Shown piece after piece: positions 58,566-64,000 of a stretch of 64,000 nt of DNA. Source of the DNA: Dichetophora obliterata (taxonomy: Eukaryota > Arthropoda > Insecta > Diptera > Sciomyzidae); contig OY986437.1 in NCBI GenBank assembly GCA_963920525.1, forward strand, positions 115,622,715 to 115,686,714, written 5' to 3'. Every line of letters starts with the position of its first letter. Positions within the stretch are counted from its first letter, which is position 1. The position numbers and the translations under genes are program-made. The notes below the pieces were generated by a model. That model had not been told where the DNA came from. It ran no database searches and saw only the letters and a list, made by a program, of their open reading frames with translations.

Positions 58566-59301
58566 AATGTGGTTATCAACGGTGACACAACTTTACCAGA
58601 TTCTCCTCGAAATCACCTCTTGCGCCCTTGACTCTTACAGAAACTCCTCTGTATCAAAATCTATTATCCTTTTGCTATAAACACCCTTTGCGTGGTTGAC
58701 TGGGGTTGAAACACACTTTATTCCCGGATGCTAAATTAAATTACTATGAACGTAAGTAGATAGTTACTATTCACTTTCTGTCTATCATAAATAAAATATT
58801 TTGATTAACTATTTATTAACTCTTTACGTTAAGAAACTCCCGGCGCCAATACTCTATTACTAGCAATTAACTCTTGTGGGAAACTGCTTTCCACTATTCT
58901 ATACAATTCTTTTTATATAACTTTGCCTAACTAACTAGGTCTTTATTAAACAAATAACCAAAAATACTCTACAATAAATTAAGTTCGTGATAATTTACGG
59001 ATCCTCCAGTATTTGCCTTGGTCGTCGAATACCCTTCTTCTGCCCGTCTCTGGCTACAGTTGGTGATCTTTGTCGTGAACGCTGCTGCGATTATACCGTC
59101 GCTGCTCAGTCGCTACTCAGTTGTTATTCGCTGCACGGTCGCTGTCGTGGTTCGGTTGCTGTTGACTTAATCGTTTATGTTGTAGTTGGTGCGGGCAGCG
59201 TTTCACTGCCACCAACTGGAGACTCGCGGAGCACTAATTACTTTCGACTATTCACCGTGGAACTTTGATATCAAACTCCCAGATTTCCTCTGAGTTTCGC
59301 C

Positions 59302-59309
59302 TTTTATAC
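59302..59309 (-). promoter_or_regulatory. TATA box on the minus strand
   Basis: TATAAAAG on the minus strand inside the 57.6-59.4 kb repeat. About 30 bp further on, CTCAGAG could serve as an initiator. Context fits transcription through the repeat towards lower coordinates. Confidence 0.4.
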
Positions 59310-59440
59310 TCCAGTCAGTTGAGTGGTTGGCTTGTGTCTTTCTTCGGCGCGTGTTTCTCTCTCGCCTTGAAATCTTCTTGAATAACCTCACGCCATATTG
59401 CCGTTGTTGACCGGCTGCTTGCCTTCATCATCATTGCCCG

Positions 59441-59863
59441 TTAATCATGTTGTGCATGAAAAAATATAAAAGAGAAAACATATTAATAAAGGCAGGTCAT
59501 CCCGGTAGGAAAATATGCATGACCATGTTATTTCGGGTAATCCCGCGTGTAAGCACTAGCTACCTCTTCCCTAAAACTGAAAACCTGTGGAGTATATCTT
59601 GGGCGTTTAAATTCTTAACCGGAAAGTGATTTAGAAAATTACCTTCCGTCCTAGGTTTCAACTCTTTGGTTGAATTTTAGCATAAGGCATGTTGTTCGAT
59701 CACTGTTATTTCGTCTGCAGTATACTTAGATTTTTCATTGTCAAAATGGAAAAATATATATCTGGCTTTATTAAGGTAAGAGAATCTTTATCAGGAAAAA
59801 ATGTAGCTTCTTAAATCAAGGGCGTAGCGGGGGGAACTGCCCCCTAAATCTGCGATTTTTTAT
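59441..59863. other. Short unique stretch, no gene seen
   Basis: No coding resemblance; lies between the promoter-bearing repeat and the piggyBac left end. Confidence 0.35.
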
Positions 59864-60005
59864 TTAACCCTCTAACTGGCAACATCGTAAAAGCTGTCGG
59901 ATTCATCTGATATTTTTTTTACTAGTTTATAATGACAAAAGAATTTAAAATCCAAATTTGCAGGTAAAAATCTTATCTCTGAGGGTCGCCAGGTGTGAAA
60001 TACTG

Positions 60006-60027
60006 AAGACCGTCTTTTGACGGTCTT
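60006..60027. repeat. Subterminal palindrome of the piggyBac element, left
   Basis: AAGACCGTC, TTTT, GACGGTCTT: 9 bp stems with a 4 bp loop, identical to the copy at 62893-62914; both are followed by GCCGGTT. Likely a transposase or host-factor binding site. Confidence 0.7.
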
Positions 60028-60140
60028 GCCGGTTTATATATAAAATATGACACAGGTAGACAATTTTGTATCGAGCAATTTTTAATGAGAAAAAGAGGTA
60101 TAGAAGATTTTATTTTTGATAATAATGATATGATTTATAA

Positions 60141-62434
60141 TTATTTTTGTTGATGGTAGTCCCAAAAACAAATTTTATCGGCTGTGCAACATAAACTTAA
60201 TTCGCATTTGATACAAAACATTTGTGTATCGGATTTTTTGCAATGTTTGCATCTTTTTTTCCCGTTTTTATCCATCCATTTCGGGAAATGACCTTCACCA
60301 TCGAATCGAATATCAGCGACCTTATGCACAGCTCTTTTTCCAATACCTGATGTGCCAGGCTGTGGTGACACTGATCGTTCGGAAGATGATAGTGGTCGAC
60401 CTTTAGGCCTTTTTGCTTTGAAGGAAACGAGTCCAGCAGCAATTTCCTCACGGAATTGTGGAAGCTGTAAATGCTCTTTTTCTTTGTCCACATTGTTGGA
60501 ATCAGTTAGATTCTATGAATGAATACGTTTGGATAAGATATATGCATTTGTGGCTGCCATATCCACGAAATGGTAGAAAAGTCTAATCAAAATATTTCGA
60601 CTTTTAGCTCGGATATGGTACCGGCCCATGAGGCCATCCATCAGATCAACCCTACCCATGTGAGCATTATATTCACGAATGATTTGCGGGCAGCTGATTT
60701 CGATGTATTTCTTAACTTTTCTATCGTACCGAGCTGCTTTCGCGTCTTTTTTGTCGGGATTTGATTTGGAAAAAGGTTCAATGCCGACATATGTAGACGC
60801 TAGCCGCACACACTTGTTGTCCTTCCACAGAACGGTGTTCACATCAATCCCGTACATTGAGGTCAAGTATTCCACGCAATATCCTCTTTCTTCTTTGTTG
60901 ACTTCTTTGTCAGTCGGTAGCTTACAAGCTGGTATACGATTACCTAAAAATACAACAGCAAATTGTTTATTTTTTTTTTAAACAGTGAAAAATATATTAC
61001 TTCTCACTGTTCACAAACTGTAAATTCCACGAGCCCGCAAGTAGACTAACAATGGCAGCGATGTGTAAAAGTTATCAAAGTAAACAATGTGATTGAGGAA
61101 ATTCGGAATCGTTTGTGATAAACGAACAACAATATTTGACGTGGCTCCAAGGTCTGGCATATCAGGTAAGACAACATTATCGCCGGCACCATTGTACACT
61201 TCAAAGCGGTATGCATAACCGTTTGAATCGCAAAGTACGAACAATTTGATCCCCCACTTATGTGGCTTGTTTGGCATATATTGACGAAGATGGTGTTTCG
61301 TCTTTGTAGTGCACATCTGTTCGTCGACACAAAGTCTAGCAGTTTTCGGAATTGAATCAAATTGCTGGTTGAGTTTATTGACCAATGTACTTATTCGGAA
61401 CAACGGATCATAGCCTGGTTCATTTTTCTTCTTCCGATTTGTTTCATCTTGAAACGATAAATATTTTTTAATTGTGAGGAATCGTTTGGCTGGCATACAT
61501 TTTTGAATTGGTTCAAAAGCATTTTTTCCCCAATAGCTGTCAATATTGGGATATCGGTATAGTGACATATAAATCATTATGCCAATGTACTGTCGAATTT
61601 CAACCCCATTTGTTTTGAATGTGGAGTTTATATTTTCCTGTAATGCAGAGCGAGTAGTTTCCTCAGCAATAAAATTCACAATCTCATCTGTGAAGAAGTA
61701 ATTAAACAATTCCATGGGTGTTTCTAGGTTTGTAATGGTCAGTGGTAGGGAAATATTTCAACGAAAAGCCACCTCGTTTACATGCAAATGCATGGAGCTC
61801 TTACGCCAGATTAATTTTGATAGCTCTTTTAAGTCCTTTGATATGGCAGCCAGACCTTAGAATATAAAATAGAGATAAATAAATATAAGTAGCTACAATT
61901 AAAATATATACTTTGCTCAGTGAATCCGCCGGTAGTAGGTTGACCTAATGGTGCACCATCTTCAATGGTTGGTAGTGGAGATCGGGGTCTTTTGGGTGGT
62001 TTGAATTGTTTGCTTGGTACGAATGATGGAGTTGATGTGGACGGTTCCTGTGGGTCAAATGCTTCATTACCGACTTCGACTGCTTCACTCACCACTTCGA
62101 TTGCTTGTTCGTTTGGTATTTTGATGAATGTTGAAGATGCTGATGGCTGATCGATTGAACTGGTATTCAATGATATGTTTATTGCCTCTGTAATAAATGC
62201 ATCAGTATTCTCAGCTTGATTCATGTCATTGATGCATTGTTCAATTGCCAGTTCGTCTGAACTATCGGGCTCAATATTATCGACAACATAATCTGGGTCG
62301 ACCAGACTATCGTCACTACTATATGCTTCAACTTCGCTTTCCACTGAATCTATGAATTCCCGAATATCCTCATCAGATAATTTATTTAAATTTATTTTTC
62401 TATTTGAATATCGCTGAGTACGATCCATCTTCAC
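60141..62434 (-). pseudogene. piggyBac transposase, three exons, three in-frame stops
   Basis: ATG at 62434 (MKMDRTQRYSNRKI) opens an acidic N-terminus. Exon 1 ends at 61912; intron 61911-61856 (56 nt, GTATAT...TAAG). Exon 2 61855-61001; intron 61000-60944 (57 nt, GTAATA...TTTAG). Exon 3 ends TAA at 60141. The exons add up to 2,181 nt, exactly 727 codons. Catalytic aspartates are in LCVDEQM (about residue 352), YFDNFYTS (about 435) and MGRVDLMDG (about 559); the C-terminal zinc domain is CKHCKKS...CIKCELSLCC (about 690-726). The frame is continuous except for TGA at 61760-61758 and 61013-61011, both where the family usually has glycine, and TAG at 60515-60513. Splice sites are intact. Confidence 0.9.
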
Positions 62435-62892
62435 ATAAAAAGTAAATAAAAATTAAAGGGGGAGAATATTTGAATAATGCATGAAGAATGATGATTCAAA
62501 ACACAAAAGGAATGCAACGGGGAATTTGTTTACACGTCAGCCGTCAAGTGACGGTCTTGCTTTTTTAGTTTCTATAACACACTTTCAATTATTTTTTCAC
62601 TTCATCTTCATTATACATTTCAAATAAAACGTTTTAACTACTTACCCTGAAAATATTGAGATGATCACTTAATTTTGGATGTGTTTTTTTGTCAAACGAG
62701 AAGAAAAAAAAAACCAAATAATTTCTTATGCTATTTGGCTGATTGCTCGCACATAACTAATAACTGATCTCCACCGCGTGGTTGGAGTGCAATCATATGA
62801 TTATTAAATTGTTAAGTAAACAACAACAATTATGCTTTTCGCTAGTTTGCATTGCAAAAAAATGCATAATTCGCTCTAGAGGTAAAAAATGA

Positions 62893-62914
62893 AAGACCGT
62901 CTTTTGACGGTCTT
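62893..62914. repeat. Subterminal palindrome of the piggyBac element, right
   Basis: Identical 22 bp palindrome to 60006-60027, here only 13 bp from the element end, whereas the left copy is about 140 bp inside: asymmetric placement. A partial copy, CCGTCAAGTGACGGTCTTG, is at about 62540. Confidence 0.7.
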
Positions 62915-62931
62915 GCCGGTTAGAGGGTTAA

Positions 62932-64000
62932 TCGATGAATTTTTAAGTTTTTCTGTTTGGGATCCTTTTTTAATGTGTGGCTTTACGTTTTTCTTTGAAA
63001 CTATAGCTGAAAAAGTCAAAAGCAAGTCAGTGTTTTCAAAGCGATATTGTATAATTTCGTTTAAGCCGATTAGTATGTGTCTAATATTTTCTTTAAATTT
63101 ATACTGTTCCAACGGTAATTTAAAAACTTAGATATTTACATGGAGTATATAACACTGTAAAGACGTCAAAAAGACACATGAAAATGCCGAGGCACGTGAA
63201 CTTATTTTTTCTGTTTTTTCCAATCGGATCAAAATCTCCATTTTGATATTTAGTAACTTTTAAACCCATTTTTAGCTAATTTTTCTTTCTTTTTTAAGAT
63301 TAAAAATTTTGACTACATCCGATTTTGCTTAAACTTTCGGAATTTACCGCCTAATGTTGTAAATCGAAAAAGCATTCCAACGACAAGCAAGACACGAGAC
63401 ACAATAGAATTTCGTATAGAAAAAAGTATTGCTTCTCGTGTGTTAATTGTCATTGGTTTGCATTTTTGATTTACAACATTAGGCGGTTAATCTACTTATG
63501 GAATAAAAACACTTATTTGAGTAAATAACAAGTTTTAAGATTTTTTTTAAAGTTTTTACGTTCAACATTCAAATTTGGTCAAAATGGAAGAAAAGCAAAA
63601 CTGCTTAACTTTTGAAAAATCATAGATTCAACAAGGCTAACTCGATTTTCACTTTGGAAATATTTTTGAAAAGACAACAAAAAGTATTTATTTATTTTTT
63701 TTTAAATGAAGGTCAAATATCAAAAATATGAATATCTCAAGATTTTGATCTGATTTTGAAGAACGGAGTATTCCATGCAATAAGAATAGAGTTCAGCTAC
63801 TACAGCTTTTTCGCACTTTTAAAATATTTGCTCATTTAAAGTCATAACCCAGATGGCAATTAAAGATAAATTCAACGCCATTGATATATATGGCTCAAAA
63901 AAAACCAAAGTTGAAAAAATTTACCCAACAATAAAGTAGTTGGGTTCAAAATTCCACCTAATTCTACGATCGAAAAATAAGTTAACGTGGTTTGGCGTTT
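62932..64000. other. AT-rich flank with one MITE, no gene seen
   Basis: Only the MITE at 63347-63486 is recognised. The opposed ORFs near 62876-63131 overlap the piggyBac end and are not convincing genes. Confidence 0.4.
63347..63486. mobile_element. 140 bp MITE with TTA duplication
   Basis: CCGCCTAATGTTGTAAATC at the left is matched perfectly in inverse at the right end; TTA flanks both sides (63344-63346, 63487-63489), as in PIF/Harbinger. It contains TTGCTTCTCGTGT, which is shared with the MITE at 45787-46015. Confidence 0.75.

Larger units (their letters stand above)
57594..59440 (-). mobile_element. Promoter-bearing dispersed repeat, possibly a long LTR
   Basis: The block begins TGTAACGACCTAAAATCTCC and has higher GC than the surroundings. 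On the minus strand it carries a TATA box (AGTATAAAAGG, 59300-59310) and about 430 bp of 77 bp tandem units. A TG start, an internal TATA box on the minus strand and tandem repeats upstream or downstream fit a solo LTR, but the distal border and a target duplication could not be found, so a different repeat class is possible. Confidence 0.35.
59868..62927 (-). mobile_element. Full-length piggyBac element, 3,060 bp, TTAA duplication
   Basis: TTAA at 59864-59867 and 62928-62931. The ends are CCCTCTAACTGGCAA (left) and, in inverse, CCCTCTAACCGGCAA (right), 14 of 15 identical. A subterminal palindrome, AAGACCGTCTTTTGACGGTC plus TT, lies at 60006-60027 and 62893-62914, followed in both places by GCCGGTT. 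The transposase gene fills most of the interior on the minus strand. This is the least damaged element in the window. Confidence 0.9.

Noticed and set aside
61011..61760. The two in-frame TGA codons of the piggyBac gene as recoding (selenocysteine or readthrough) sites
   Set aside because: Both are at positions where relatives have glycine, each one base from GGA, and a TAG also occurs; simple nonsense mutations explain all three.
1..64000. CRISPR arrays, bacterial operons, riboswitches
   Set aside because: Short introns, LINE/LTR/DNA transposons and AT-rich intergenic DNA show an insect nuclear genome; none of the tandem repeats has CRISPR-like repeat-spacer structure.

Overview
This 64 kb window looks like AT-rich intergenic or heterochromatic DNA from an insect, probably a higher dipteran. 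The evidence is short 56-57 nt introns, BEL/Pao, LOA-like, Jockey-like, RTE-like, piggyBac, Tc1/mariner and hAT remnants, many hairpin MITEs, and no prokaryotic gene organisation. I found no convincing host protein-coding gene, no rRNA and no intact tRNA. Almost everything recognisable is a transposable element or a relic of one, often nested, and many copies can be delimited by their target-site duplications (TSDs).

Layout, left to right. 0-4 kb: two abutting MITEs with TTA duplications, a Tc1-type transposase relic, a long-inverted-repeat element and a short RTE-like LINE tail. 4.7-5.9 kb: a DNA element with about 300 bp inverted repeats around an unidentified ORF fragment. 6.3-9.55 kb: a decayed BEL/Pao retroelement (minus strand; pol plus env-like remains). 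9.73-11.79 kb: a 5'-truncated LOA-like LINE with a 13 bp TSD. 13.9-18.1 kb: hairpins, short tandem repeats and a Jockey/CR1-like RT fragment. 19.5-24.1 kb: an old piggyBac transposase gene (minus strand) interrupted by a 198 bp LINE tail and by a 2.8 kb hAT-like foldback element that itself carries a MITE; removing each insert plus one TSD rejoins the piggyBac reading frame exactly.

24-37 kb holds MITEs, GC-containing dispersed repeats with 139-149 bp tandem units, and a perfect 146 bp tandem duplication. 37.6-40.3 kb is a 2,638 bp non-autonomous hAT element inserted in an older repeat. 40-46 kb has tandem repeats, a near-identical inverted pair of dispersed repeats, and several hairpin MITEs. 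46.9-47.9 kb is a 995 bp hAT relic with an 8 bp TSD. 48.3-49.4 kb is a second long-inverted-repeat element with an unidentified ORF fragment.

52.6-54.8 kb is a piggyBac-type element (TTAA, CCCT ends) containing a nested Tc1 element. 55.6-56.0 kb is another Tc1 relic. 57.6-59.4 kb is a promoter-bearing, possibly LTR-like repeat with 77 bp tandem units. 59.87-62.93 kb is the best preserved gene: a piggyBac element with TTAA, terminal repeats, two intact introns and a complete catalytic and zinc-finger layout, broken only by three in-frame stop codons. The remaining stretches are AT-rich DNA in which I see no gene.
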